Shown here piece by piece: positions 23,663 to 31,672 of a stretch of DNA of 51,122 nt. How positions within the stretch are numbered: position 1 is the first letter of the stretch; each line of letters begins with the position of its first letter. The notes beneath the pieces were generated by a model. The model was given only the letters and a program-made list of their open reading frames with translations. It ran no database searches and was not told the origin of the DNA. The stretch lies in NCBI RefSeq assembly GCF_047272945.1, contig NZ_JBKOPS010000018.1, positions 1 through 51,122 of the forward strand, written 5' to 3'. The translations under genes and the position numbers were made by a program. The DNA comes from Rubrolithibacter danxiaensis. GTDB lineage: Bacteria > Bacteroidota > Bacteroidia > Sphingobacteriales > Sphingobacteriaceae.

Positions 23663-25441
23663 ATGAATTTTAAACCCGGCTATCCTAAAGTGCTGATCTT
23701 ATTGCTTTTTATATTTTTCCTTTTTTACGCGGGTATCAATAAAAACAGCCACCCATACGTTCCATCATCTTCCCCAAGAGAATTAAAGCCTACATCAATT
23801 GCTCTTACAGATACAAACGAGGTAACCAAAGGCGAGATTTTATTTAAAAACAATTGTGCTGGTTGTCATAATTTTCATCAGAGAGGAATAGGGCCAAACC
23901 TAAGCGGAGTAGCACAGGAGGTTCCAACACAATGGTTAAAGAAGTTTATCCACAATGCGCAGCAGGTAATACAAAGCGGAGATACGAGGGGAAAAATGCT
24001 TTTTGAACAATATAATCAGTACATGCCTCCTTTTTCTTCATTGAGTAATGCTGACGTAGATGCACTTTTATCATATATAAGTATCCACAAAAGCACTTCT
24101 ACAGCAGATAATGCTTTTTTAGGGGCAGCAATTAAAGATCCTATACCGGCAAAAATACCACAATCGGGACTAACACTTGAGCTTGAAGAAATTATAAAAG
24201 CTCCCGCTACAGCTGAAAAGATTCCTTTGGCAAGAATTAACAAGATGACCGTTCTGCCAGGAAAAAAAGACCGTGTATTTATTCAGGAATTACGTGGTGT
24301 AATATATGAAATGGACAACAAAGAGCTGAAAATTTTCATGGACATTCGCAAAGAACGGCCGGGATTTATAGACGCTCCGGGCCTGGCTACCGGGTTTGGA
24401 AGTTTTGCTTTTCATCCTGATTTTTATAAAAATGGCTTATTCTATACTTCCCATACAGAAAAGGCAAATGTAGCACCGGCCGATTTCGCTTTTGCCGATT
24501 CTATTCCGGTAACCCTGCAATGGGTTCTTACCGAATGGAAGATAACAGATCCGAACGTAGCAACCTTCGCAGGAACAGGCAGGGAAATAATGAGGGTAAA
24601 CATGGTAAATTTCATTCATGGTATGCAGGAAATAACCTTTAATCCTTTAGCTAAACCCGGTAGTCCTGACTATGGCTTATTATATATTGGAATCGGCGAT
24701 GGTGGCGCTGCCGAAGCAAAATATCCTTTCATCTGCAACAGTCCCAGAACAATTTGGAGTTCAGTTTTACGCATCGACCCTTTAGGCAGAAACAGCAAAA
24801 ACAAGCAGTACGGAATTCCTGCATCAAACCCTTTTGCTAAAGATAACAACCCAAACACATTAGCAGAAATTTTTTGCAGAGGTTTCCGCAACCCCAACAG
24901 AATTAGCTGGGCAGCGGATGGCAAGATGATAATTTCAGATATCGGCCTTACCAATATTGAAGAACTCAACATCGGGAAAGCCGGTGCCGACTATGGCTGG
25001 CCTGCAAGAGAAGGGACTTTTCTTTTAAATTATAAGGGCCAAATGGATAGAGTTTATCCGCTTCCTGAAAACGATAAAAAATTCAACTATACCTATCCTG
25101 TTGCACAGTTTGACCACGATGAAGGCAATGCAATTTCGGGAGGCTTTGTTTATAACTCCAGTCGTGTTCCTGTATTAAAGGATAAATATATCTTTGGCGA
25201 TATTGTGAGCGGACGTGTTTTCTTTGTGGAAAATAGCCAGTTAATACCTGGGAAACAAACACCCGTTAAAGAAGTAAAAATTGAGCTTGATGGCCAGAAA
25301 ACAACTTTCAGGGAAAGTACCGGAAATAAAAAAACTGACTTGCGTTTTGGACTAGGCCTGAAAAATGACCTGTACATTTTTACAAAGTCGGATGGCAGAA
25401 TTTATCTCGTCAAAAATTGCAAAACAGGCAGTAAAAATTAA
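23663..25441 (+). CDS. Cytochrome c / PQQ-type sugar dehydrogenase fusion
   Basis: A 592-aa exported protein. An N-terminal signal anchor (residues 11-24) is followed by a class-I cytochrome c domain (about 50-145) with haem motif C65-x-x-C68-H69 ('NNCAGCHNF') and likely axial Met121 ('QYMPPFSS'). The rest (about 165-585) is a six-bladed glucose/sorbosone dehydrogenase propeller: 'LATGFGSFAFHPDFYKNGLF', 'LLYIGIGDGGAAEAKY', 'CRGFRNPNRISWAADG' and 'GADYGWPAREGTF'. Such enzymes oxidise aldoses or alcohols with PQQ and pass electrons straight to the fused haem. The substrate is unknown. No pqq synthesis genes are nearby, so cofactor supply is uncertain. Confidence 0.88.
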   Translation: MNFKPGYPKVLILLLFIFFLFYAGINKNSHPYVPSSSPRELKPTSIALTDTNEVTKGEILFKNNCAGCHNFHQRGIGPNLSGVAQEVPTQWLKKFIHNAQQVIQSGDTRGKMLFEQYNQYMPPFSSLSNADVDALLSYISIHKSTSTADNAFLGAAIKDPIPAKIPQSGLTLELEEIIKAPATAEKIPLARINKMTVLPGKKDRVFIQELRGVIYEMDNKELKIFMDIRKERPGFIDAPGLATGFGSFAFHPDFYKNGLFYTSHTEKANVAPADFAFADSIPVTLQWVLTEWKITDPNVATFAGTGREIMRVNMVNFIHGMQEITFNPLAKPGSPDYGLLYIGIGDGGAAEAKYPFICNSPRTIWSSVLRIDPLGRNSKNKQYGIPASNPFAKDNNPNTLAEIFCRGFRNPNRISWAADGKMIISDIGLTNIEELNIGKAGADYGWPAREGTFLLNYKGQMDRVYPLPENDKKFNYTYPVAQFDHDEGNAISGGFVYNSSRVPVLKDKYIFGDIVSGRVFFVENSQLIPGKQTPVKEVKIELDGQKTTFRESTGNKKTDLRFGLGLKNDLYIFTKSDGRIYLVKNCKTGSKN

Positions 25442-25460
25442 AGACTGAATTAAATTATAA

Positions 25461-25491
25461 GGCTGGCAGAAAGTAACTACCAGCCCTTTTT
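25461..25491 (+). terminator. Terminator of dehydrogenase gene
   Basis: A 6-bp GC-rich stem (GGCTGG with CCAGCC, loop 13) followed by C and a five-T run, 19 bp after the stop. It lies between convergent genes and may serve the minus-strand lipoprotein gene weakly too. Confidence 0.65.
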
Positions 25492-25495
25492 AATC

Positions 25496-25963
25496 TTATT
25501 CAGTACAAGGACAATGGAAATTCACTTTATAAATTCCCTTAAGTCCTGACTTGTTATTATAGCTTACGTCTTTCTGAATCTGCTGCCACTTCATCAACTT
25601 AGAATCGGCAGAAATTATTTCAAATGTATTTAACTGACTCGGTTTACCTTCGGGGAAAATAGAAATGAAATTTTTTCCATTACTTACCACAAAATAGTAG
25701 TTATAGGTTGCTGACCCTACCTGCAGTTTATCATCTTTGAATATGTATTTTGTACCGGTTGGAACTGCATAATGGATACTATCATTTACCACAGATTGAT
25801 CAGATGAATCAGAATATTGATGCATCTCGTCAAACATATACCAAACAGATCTTTTTTCAATTATTTCTTTATAATCTTCAGCAGGTCCAGGAAGTTTATC
25901 TTTTGTACAGGCAGAAATTAAGATCGAAACAGCAAAAAGGGATAGTAAAAATGATTTTTTCAT
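25496..25963 (-). CDS. Small lipoprotein of unknown function
   Basis: A 155-aa lipoprotein when started at the ATG at 25961-25963 (signal 'MKKSFLLSLF', lipobox 'LISAC', Cys19). A non-ATG start 24 bp upstream would add eight residues before the signal and is less likely. The mature domain has beta-strand-like runs: 'RSVWYMFDEMHQYSDSSD', 'YKFIFKD'-like and 'ATYNYYFVVSNGKNFISIF', and ends '...VNFHCPCTE' with two Cys close together. It resembles lipocalin-like small Bacteroidota lipoproteins, but I cannot name a family. Confidence 0.7.
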   Translation of the reverse strand: MKKSFLLSLFAVSILISACTKDKLPGPAEDYKEIIEKRSVWYMFDEMHQYSDSSDQSVVNDSIHYAVPTGTKYIFKDDKLQVGSATYNYYFVVSNGKNFISIFPEGKPSQLNTFEIISADSKLMKWQQIQKDVSYNNKSGLKGIYKVNFHCPCTE

Positions 25964-26133
25964 AGAAGAAGAATTAATCGCTAACAAAAAACTAACGCAT
26001 TCAGGTTAAGAATTGTTTGTTACAGATCCTCTTCTATATCATTTTAAACTACCTTTTTAAAAAAAATTATCTCAGAAAGAAAATATTTAAGGAATTTACC
26101 AAGTTTGGAATTCTTGAATCATGCAGAGTACCT

Positions 26134-26334
26134 CTACCCATCTTCTCCTGAAAAGTCTTTGTTTTCCTGGTTATTTTTAGCCTCAACCTTCTGATCTTTA
26201 TCCTTTAATATATCTTTAGCCAGGGGTGTAAGCTCTGTATTTTCTCCTATAGTATCGTCATCAGGGCCAGCTGTATCATTCCTTTCCTTGTCATCATCGG
26301 GATCTGGAGGCAAATTATTTATCGTATTTTCCAT
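26134..26334 (-). CDS. Small acidic hypothetical protein
   Basis: A 66-aa, highly charged chain rich in Asp, Glu, Asn and Lys ('PPDPDDDKERNDTAGPDDD') with no hydrophobic core. It is probably disordered and cytoplasmic. Codon use is like its neighbours and the frame has a reasonable ATG. I do not recognise it. A hairpin just upstream separates it from the small membrane protein gene. It might be a stress-related filler protein, but that is a guess. Confidence 0.5.
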   Translation of the reverse strand: MENTINNLPPDPDDDKERNDTAGPDDDTIGENTELTPLAKDILKDKDQKVEAKNNQENKDFSGEDG

Positions 26335-26356
26335 AGTATTAGAATGTAAAAATTGA

Positions 26357-26390
26357 TTATTCTTCCGCCCCTAACAGAGCGGAAGAATAA
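26357..26390 (-). terminator. Hairpin between two small minus-strand genes
   Basis: A perfect 12-bp inverted repeat (TTATTCTTCCGC and complement, 10-nt loop). It is 33 bp past the stop of the membrane-protein gene and 23 bp before the start of the acidic protein gene on the minus strand. Outside U-content is moderate, so it is either a terminator or an attenuator in the leader of the acidic gene. Confidence 0.6.
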
Positions 26391-26422
26391 ATACTTAACT
26401 CAAAACTAAACCAAAAATTCTT

Positions 26423-26662
26423 TTAATCGTGGCCTTCAAGTTTCACGAGTTTATTATAAAGACCTAAAAGCAGGAAAGGAGCTGCCCATTGTCCTACAAA
26501 TAGACTTTTATTTTTTTGCTTTAATAGTTGAAGTGTTAATGAAACTCCCATTGAACCTAATGCCAGCCATAAAAAGGTGTCGGAAGGTAATTTTGCTGTT
26601 TGTTCTTCGATAGCTTTTGCTACTGGTCCTTCTGTGTGAGCGGGATTTAAATTAGTTGCCAT
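26423..26662 (-). CDS. Small two-helix membrane protein
   Basis: A 79-aa protein. Residues about 28-45 ('DTFLWLALGSMGVSLTLQL') and 53-70 ('LFVGQWAAPFLLLGLYNKL') are hydrophobic helices joined by a Lys-rich turn; the N-terminus is soluble. I recall comparable short proteins in Pedobacter and Mucilaginibacter, but the function is not known. A good Shine-Dalgarno (GGAGG, 7 bp before the ATG) is present, unusual for Bacteroidota and supporting strong translation of this start. Confidence 0.75.
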   Translation of the reverse strand: MATNLNPAHTEGPVAKAIEEQTAKLPSDTFLWLALGSMGVSLTLQLLKQKNKSLFVGQWAAPFLLLGLYNKLVKLEGHD

Positions 26663-26877
26663 GTTTTGTCCTCCGTAGATAGATTAATAATTATTTTGAT
26701 AAATACTCCAATTACCTTGCCAATAATTGTGAAACACACTTCCCGATTTAGCTCCTCTGTGCTGGCATATAATTTCTCAAACTATGATAATGAAATCATT
26801 TACGTTAATTCTGAACAAAAAAACTTATCAGGCAAACAGAATGAGGTTATTAAATATTTTATCAAATAAAATAAACC

Positions 26878-27621
26878 ATGATCACAACAGACGAGCAAAG
26901 ACAGGAAGCTCACGCTTTTTATAGAGAAGCACTTGAATTATTACATGAAAGCGGAGCCGACTTTATGTTAGGTGGAGCTTTCGCCATGTTCAATTACACG
27001 GGCATTTATCGGGATACAAAAGACTTGGATGTTTTCTGCAAATCAAGCGAATATCCTAAGATACTAAAGTTCTTTGCAGATAAAGGATTCCGAACCGAAC
27101 TGACAGATGCCCGCTGGCTGGCTAAAATTTTTAAAGGAGAATATTTTATTGACATCATCTTTGATACAGTAAATAACATTTGCCGTGTAGATGACAGTTG
27201 GTATCAGCATGCAACAAATGGTGAATTTGCTGGAGTGGCTGTTAAGTTCATTCCCGCAGAAGAACTTATCTGGTGTAAAATATACGTTCAGAACAGGGAA
27301 CGGTTTGACGGAGCCGACATCAATCATATTTTGCTGAAATACGGTAAAAATCTTGACTGGAAGCGCTTGCTATTCCGCTTGGATCAGCATTGGCATTTAC
27401 TGCTGTCACAGATACTCATCTTTCAGTTTGTTTATCCGGCAGATTATCACGAAATAATTCCCAGATGGCTTTTTGATGAATTAATAGAGCGAGCAAAAGA
27501 ACAATACGATATCCCTGCTGCATTGGAAAAAGTTTCCAGAGGGCCAATTATCGATCAAACCCAATATAAGATTGATATTAAAGAATGGGATTATAAGGTA
27601 ACTACCATCAAAACCATATAG
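26878..27621 (+). CDS. Nucleotidyltransferase-fold protein (paired with phosphoesterase)
   Basis: A 247-aa protein. The N-terminal half is a minimal nucleotidyltransferase (pol-beta superfamily): 'FMLGGAFAMFNYTG' (G32-G33), 'DTKDLDVFC' (D49, D51) and the third carboxylate in 'YFIDIIFD' (D92). All three metal-binding acids are present, so activity is likely. 'FIPAEELIWCKIYVQNRERF' and 'DGADINHIL' follow, as in AbiEii-related or Bacteroidota stand-alone NTases, then a helical C-terminus. The target is unknown. The phosphoesterase gene begins 2 bp after its stop, indicating tight translational coupling and a joint role, perhaps adding and removing a nucleotide group. Confidence 0.8.
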   Translation: MITTDEQRQEAHAFYREALELLHESGADFMLGGAFAMFNYTGIYRDTKDLDVFCKSSEYPKILKFFADKGFRTELTDARWLAKIFKGEYFIDIIFDTVNNICRVDDSWYQHATNGEFAGVAVKFIPAEELIWCKIYVQNRERFDGADINHILLKYGKNLDWKRLLFRLDQHWHLLLSQILIFQFVYPADYHEIIPRWLFDELIERAKEQYDIPAALEKVSRGPIIDQTQYKIDIKEWDYKVTTIKTI

Positions 27622-27623
27622 CT

Positions 27624-28364
27624 ATGACCGAAGAGAATAAAAAGATCAGAATTGCCGCTGTAGGCGATATTCATGTCCGTGAAACTGATAAAGGGAAATG
27701 GACAGAATATTTCAAGGAAGCTTCCCGACAGGCTGACGTACTTTTAATTTGCGGTGATTTGACAGACACAGGCGACGAAGGCGAAGCTCAATTGCTTTCT
27801 GAAGAATTAAAAGCCTGTTCCATTCCGGTAGTTGGAGTTTTGGGAAACCACGACTACGAAAAAGGAAGGCATAAACTGATCAGACAGATCGTCCAGAACG
27901 ACAACGTGCATATACTCGACGGAGAAGCCATTGTTATTGCTGGAGTGGGGTTTGCAGGAGTAAAAGGATTTGGGGGCGGGTTTGATCATCATATGCTCTC
28001 TATGTTTGGTGAAGGAGCAATGAAAGCATTTGTACAGGAAGCTGTTGATGAAGCACTTCATTTAGACAGGGCACTTGCACGCCTGGATCAGGAATATGAA
28101 AATATTAAAAAAATTGCGGTTTTGCATTACTCCCCCATAAAAGCCACAGTTATAGGCGAACCGGAGCAAATATTCCCTTTCCTCGGCTCATCCCGCCTGG
28201 CCGAACCTTTAAGCAGAAGGAATGTAGTGGCAGCCTTTCACGGCCATGCACATGTAGGGACTTTAGAAGGCGAAACATCAGGAGGGGTAAGGGTTTTTAA
28301 CGTCGCAAAACCGATTCTGCAAAAGGCCGGTTACACTACTCCATTCTATTTGCTTGAAGTCTGA
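27624..28364 (+). CDS. Calcineurin-like metallophosphoesterase
   Basis: A 246-aa cytoplasmic phosphoesterase with all metal-site blocks: 'AVGDIHVRE' (D15, H17), 'ICGDLTDTGDEGE' (D45), 'VLGNHDYEKG' (N75, H76), 'VLHYSPIKATVIGEP' and 'AFHGHAHVGTLEG'. Family members hydrolyse phosphomonoesters or diesters, including cyclic nucleotides. It is the second gene of a two-gene unit with the nucleotidyltransferase-fold protein, separated by 2 bp. The substrate is unknown; reversal of the partner's reaction is a testable idea. Confidence 0.9.
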   Translation: MTEENKKIRIAAVGDIHVRETDKGKWTEYFKEASRQADVLLICGDLTDTGDEGEAQLLSEELKACSIPVVGVLGNHDYEKGRHKLIRQIVQNDNVHILDGEAIVIAGVGFAGVKGFGGGFDHHMLSMFGEGAMKAFVQEAVDEALHLDRALARLDQEYENIKKIAVLHYSPIKATVIGEPEQIFPFLGSSRLAEPLSRRNVVAAFHGHAHVGTLEGETSGGVRVFNVAKPILQKAGYTTPFYLLEV

Positions 28365-28446
28365 TATTTTACAGCAAAAAGCTTGAAAAAATAGAAACAA
28401 TGATGTTTTGTGCATGTTCCCTTTTTAGTATTTACAATTAAAAATC

Positions 28447-29046
28447 ATGCTTATGAAACGTTTATTATTAATCACAGCTTTCTCGGTCGCTATGCTTCCG
28501 GCTCTGGCCCAGGTAACTACCACTACCCCACAAACCTCGTCGGCAACAGCGGCAACTTCTATAGCTGCCGGCAACTGGTTGGTTGGTGGAAGTGTAGGCT
28601 CTTTAGGTTTCAACTTCTCTACCGAAACCTTTAACATCAATATAGCGCCTCAGGCAGGTTATTTTGTTAATAATCGCACAGCGATAGGCGCTCAGGTTAT
28701 ATTGGGTTTAAGTGCTTACGACGGAGGAAATACAGTAAATTATGGAGTTACTCCTTTTATCCGCTACTACCTTCCGGAAGGTTCAAGTCCTACAGGAAGA
28801 TGGTTCGGACAGGTAAATGCGGGTATTGCAGGAAGTTCAATGAAAGACAGCCAGCAGGATGAGCCCGTATCACTGCTTTTAGGAGCGCAAGCCGGGTACG
28901 CTCATTTTGTTGTAAGAAACGTTGCTTTGGAAGGTACGCTGGGTTACAACTATACAAAAGCGGATATCAATACCGGCGGCGGAATCTCCGGACTAGGAGT
29001 TGCTTTAGGTTTTCAGATCTACTTGCCAGGCAGAAGAAACAGATAA
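28447..29046 (+). CDS. Outer-membrane beta-barrel protein
   Basis: A 199-aa protein with a signal peptide (cleavage near 'PALAQ'), a Thr/Ser/Ala-rich linker (about 24-42) and an eight-strand-type barrel, with alternating Gly/aromatic strands such as 'WLVGGSVGSLGFNFS', 'INIAPQAGYFVNNRTAIGAQ', 'YGVTPFIRYYLPEG' and 'VALEGTLGYNYTKADI'. It ends 'GFQIYLPGRRNR', without the usual C-terminal aromatic at the last position. A second in-frame ATG at 28453 is an equally good start for the signal peptide. The function is unknown; it is probably a small OmpW/OmpX-like barrel. Confidence 0.8.
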   Translation: MLMKRLLLITAFSVAMLPALAQVTTTTPQTSSATAATSIAAGNWLVGGSVGSLGFNFSTETFNINIAPQAGYFVNNRTAIGAQVILGLSAYDGGNTVNYGVTPFIRYYLPEGSSPTGRWFGQVNAGIAGSSMKDSQQDEPVSLLLGAQAGYAHFVVRNVALEGTLGYNYTKADINTGGGISGLGVALGFQIYLPGRRNR

Positions 29047-29053
29047 AAGAAAA

Positions 29054-29092
29054 TATAGTTATCCGATGAATTGTAATCATCGGATAACTATA
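29054..29092. terminator. Bidirectional terminator between barrel gene and proS
   Basis: A perfect 16-bp inverted repeat (29054-29069 with 29077-29092, 7-nt loop ATTGTAA) placed exactly between the convergent stops at 29046 and 29097. The stem is long, though the outer T-runs are short. Confidence 0.75.
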
Positions 29093-29096
29093 CAAA

Positions 29097-30569
29097 TCAA
29101 TAAGCTCTTGCAAACAACACTCTTTGCTTAGAAGGTTTTCCTGAAAACATGCAAACGCCTTCTTCTGCTTTATTATTTAGTGGAATACAACGAATAGTTG
29201 CTTTGGTTTCTTCTTTTATTCGTTGTTCCGTTTCCGGTGTCCCGTCCCAGTGCGCTGAAATAAATCCGCCTTTCTCATCCAGAACTTTTTTAAATTCCTC
29301 ATACGAGTTGACTTCGGTAGTATTTTCCTCCCTGAAATTTAAGGCTTTCTGATAAATATTTTCCTGTATAGACCGAAGAAGATTTTCAATCTGTATATCC
29401 AGATTCTCCTGTGAAACGGTCATTTTCTCTCTGGTATCCCGCCGGGCAATTTCCACAGTTCCGTTTTCAACATCCCGCCCTCCTATCGCAATACGTACTG
29501 GAACTCCTTTTAATTCATACTCTGCAAATTTAAAACCAGGACGCTGCGTATCACGGTCATCGTATTTTACCGATATATCTTTCTGCTTTAGTTTTTGAAT
29601 AAGGTCATCTGCTATATCAGAAATCTTTTTCAGCTCTTCATCCGTTTTGTAGATAGGTACAATTACTACCTGCAGTGGCGCTAATTTAGGAGGAAGAACT
29701 AACCCGGCATCATCTGAATGAGCCATAATCAACGCTCCCATTAAACGGGTAGAAACTCCCCATGAAGTTGCCCAAACATAATCGAGCTTCCCTTCTTTAC
29801 TGGTAAATTTCACATCAAATGCTTTCGCAAAGTTTTGGCCGAGAAAATGCGATGTACCTGCCTGTAAGGCTTTGCCATCCTGCATCAATGCTTCTATACA
29901 ATACGTTTCCAATGCTCCTGCAAAACGCTCGTTGGGCGTTTTTACTCCGCGTATAACCGGTACTGCCAGCCAGTTTTCAGCAAAATCCGCATATACTTCC
30001 AGCATGCGCTCAGCTTCTGCAACTGCTTCTTCGGAAGTTGCATGTGCCGTATGGCCTTCCTGCCATAAAAACTCTGCTGTTCTTAAAAATAACCGGGTAC
30101 GCATCTCCCAGCGCACCACATTAGCCCACTGGTTAATTAACAGAGGCAAATCCCGGTAGGATTGAATCCATCCCCTGTATGTGTTCCAGATAATGGTTTC
30201 TGAGGTAGGACGTACAATTAGTTCTTCTTCCAGCTTGGCGTCTTCATCTACGATAATATTCCCTGCCCCATCATTTTTTAGCCGATAATGTGTAACAACA
30301 GCACATTCTGTTGCAAATCCTTCCACATGCGAAGCTTCTTTTGAAAAAAACGATTTGGGTATAAATAAAGGAAAATAAGCGTTTGTATGGCCCGTATCTT
30401 TAAACATTTTGTCCAAAGCGGCCTGCATCTTTTCCCAGATAGAGTAACCGTATGGCTTAATCACCATACAACCTCTTACAGAAGAATGTTCGGCCAGGTC
30501 GGCCTTGGTAACAAGTTCGTTATACCATTGGGAATAATCTTCAGCTCTGCTTGTTAAACCTTTACTCAT
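29097..30569 (-). CDS. proS: Prolyl-tRNA synthetase, archaeal/eukaryotic type
   Basis: A 490-aa class-II aminoacyl-tRNA synthetase that charges tRNA-Pro. It lacks the bacterial editing insertion and has the short archaeal-like layout used by Bacteroidota. Motifs: 'MVIKPYGYSIWEKMQ' near 35, 'RPTSETIIWNTYRGWI' near 118 (motif 2 region), 'RWEMRTRLFLRTAEFLWQEG', 'QAGTSHFLGQNFAKAF' and the anticodon-binding domain 'VPVRIAIGGRDVENGTVEI'. Transcribed alone, diverging from the Tyr-rich lipoprotein gene. Confidence 0.97.
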   Translation of the reverse strand: MSKGLTSRAEDYSQWYNELVTKADLAEHSSVRGCMVIKPYGYSIWEKMQAALDKMFKDTGHTNAYFPLFIPKSFFSKEASHVEGFATECAVVTHYRLKNDGAGNIIVDEDAKLEEELIVRPTSETIIWNTYRGWIQSYRDLPLLINQWANVVRWEMRTRLFLRTAEFLWQEGHTAHATSEEAVAEAERMLEVYADFAENWLAVPVIRGVKTPNERFAGALETYCIEALMQDGKALQAGTSHFLGQNFAKAFDVKFTSKEGKLDYVWATSWGVSTRLMGALIMAHSDDAGLVLPPKLAPLQVVIVPIYKTDEELKKISDIADDLIQKLKQKDISVKYDDRDTQRPGFKFAEYELKGVPVRIAIGGRDVENGTVEIARRDTREKMTVSQENLDIQIENLLRSIQENIYQKALNFREENTTEVNSYEEFKKVLDEKGGFISAHWDGTPETEQRIKEETKATIRCIPLNNKAEEGVCMFSGKPSKQRVLFARAY

Positions 30570-30593
30570 ACGGATTGTCTTATAAATTGGAAT

Positions 30594-30601
30594 TAATTTT
30601 G
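30594..30601 (+). promoter_or_regulatory. -7 box candidate for Tyr-rich lipoprotein gene
   Basis: TAATTTTG is an exact TAnnTTTG match; ATTG at 30574-30577 could serve as a weak -33 box, 16 bp upstream. The leader would be about 70 nt. It lies in the divergent gap with proS. Confidence 0.4.
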
Positions 30602-30678
30602 TATATTTATTCGTGTAATTTTACATCCCAAAGGTATAAAATTAACCAAAACAAACTTTACATAAACACGCAACAGTG

Positions 30679-31647
30679 ATGAGAAGGATATTTACATTAG
30701 GAGTAGCTTCGATGGTCATATTGGCACTTGGAGCATGTTCTACCAGCAAGCTTGCACAAAATAATACGAACGACGATGTGTATTACACTGAAGCTAAAGC
30801 TAAAGAACAACCAGAGTACAGCAAACCTGCGTATTCAGAAAAAGAACAGGATTACAGAACCGACGAGCAATTATATGGTGGTGAACAATATGCAGACGAT
30901 TACACATCTGACGACTACTATTATGATAGCGACTATGCTACCCGGCTAAACCGGTTTTATTACAATACACCTTGGAGAAGTTATTACGATAATTACTACA
31001 ATTATAGTTATCGTTACGATCCGTGGCTTGATTATGGATTTAATAGCTGGTATAGGCCAGGAATATCTTTTTCCTTAAGCTTCGGCCCAAGATACTGGAA
31101 TGATTACTATTATTACAGCTACGGTTACCCATACTACAACCGTTACTGGGGCCCTGTATCTTACTACAGTTATTATCCTGGTTATGGATACGGAGGATAT
31201 TACAATCCATATTACGGATACGGTAGAGGAACTATTTACAACAGCCCTAACTACAGAAGCCGTCCTAACAGGCAAACTACCGGCTACGGTAATTCGGGTT
31301 ATTATCCTAACCGTGGCAATGCTGGCATTATTAGCTCAGGCAGGCCTGAAAGGGCAACACCTAATTCTAACGGCCGCATCAATGACAGGACAAGCAGTAC
31401 ACAACCTGCAGGAAATGGCACTTCAAACAGACCATCAAGGCCTACAAGAACCCAGGAAACTCGTGCTCCAAGAGAATCTTCAGCTCCCCGTGAACAACAA
31501 AGAAGACCAGAGTATTCACGTCCTGAAAGAACTGAAGTAAGCCGGCCTGCTCCATCTTATCAGCCGTCTAACAGTGGTTCAGGTGGCGGAGGAAGAAGTT
31601 CTTCCGGAAGCAGCGGAGGCGGACGACCTTCAAGAGGTGGAAGATAA
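30679..31647 (+). CDS. Tyr/Asn/Gly-rich lipoprotein with basic Ser/Pro tail
   Basis: A 322-aa lipoprotein from the ATG at 30679 (a GTG directly before it is also possible). Signal and lipobox 'MVILALGACSTS' give Cys20. Residues about 45-100 are acidic with many Tyr; about 95-185 are extremely Tyr-rich ('YYDNYYNYSYRYDPWLDYG'); the last 120 are Arg/Pro/Ser/Gly-rich with RPxR patterns. No catalytic domain is seen. The composition suggests a flexible surface or matrix polypeptide; low-complexity Tyr-rich proteins can be adhesive or cross-linked, but that is inference. It lies 25 bp upstream of the FadL-like gene and is probably co-transcribed. Confidence 0.78.
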   Translation: MRRIFTLGVASMVILALGACSTSKLAQNNTNDDVYYTEAKAKEQPEYSKPAYSEKEQDYRTDEQLYGGEQYADDYTSDDYYYDSDYATRLNRFYYNTPWRSYYDNYYNYSYRYDPWLDYGFNSWYRPGISFSLSFGPRYWNDYYYYSYGYPYYNRYWGPVSYYSYYPGYGYGGYYNPYYGYGRGTIYNSPNYRSRPNRQTTGYGNSGYYPNRGNAGIISSGRPERATPNSNGRINDRTSSTQPAGNGTSNRPSRPTRTQETRAPRESSAPREQQRRPEYSRPERTEVSRPAPSYQPSNSGSGGGGRSSSGSSGGGRPSRGGR

Positions 31648-31672
31648 AAATTAATTTTTAAACAATTTAAAC

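Noticed and set aside
26666..26869. 67-aa plus-strand open frame before the nucleotidyltransferase gene
   Set aside because: It overlaps the promoter and ribosome-binding region of the divergent membrane-protein gene, has no recognisable feature and an irregular composition. More likely non-coding.
26878..28364. Known AbiE-type toxin-antitoxin pair
   Set aside because: The partner is a metallophosphoesterase, not an AbiEi-like winged-helix antitoxin, so the AbiE label would mislead.
31100..31540. 146-aa frame of Thr/Ile/Val repeats inside the Tyr-rich gene
   Set aside because: A frame-shifted shadow of TAC/TAT-rich codons; no start signal and no plausible protein character.
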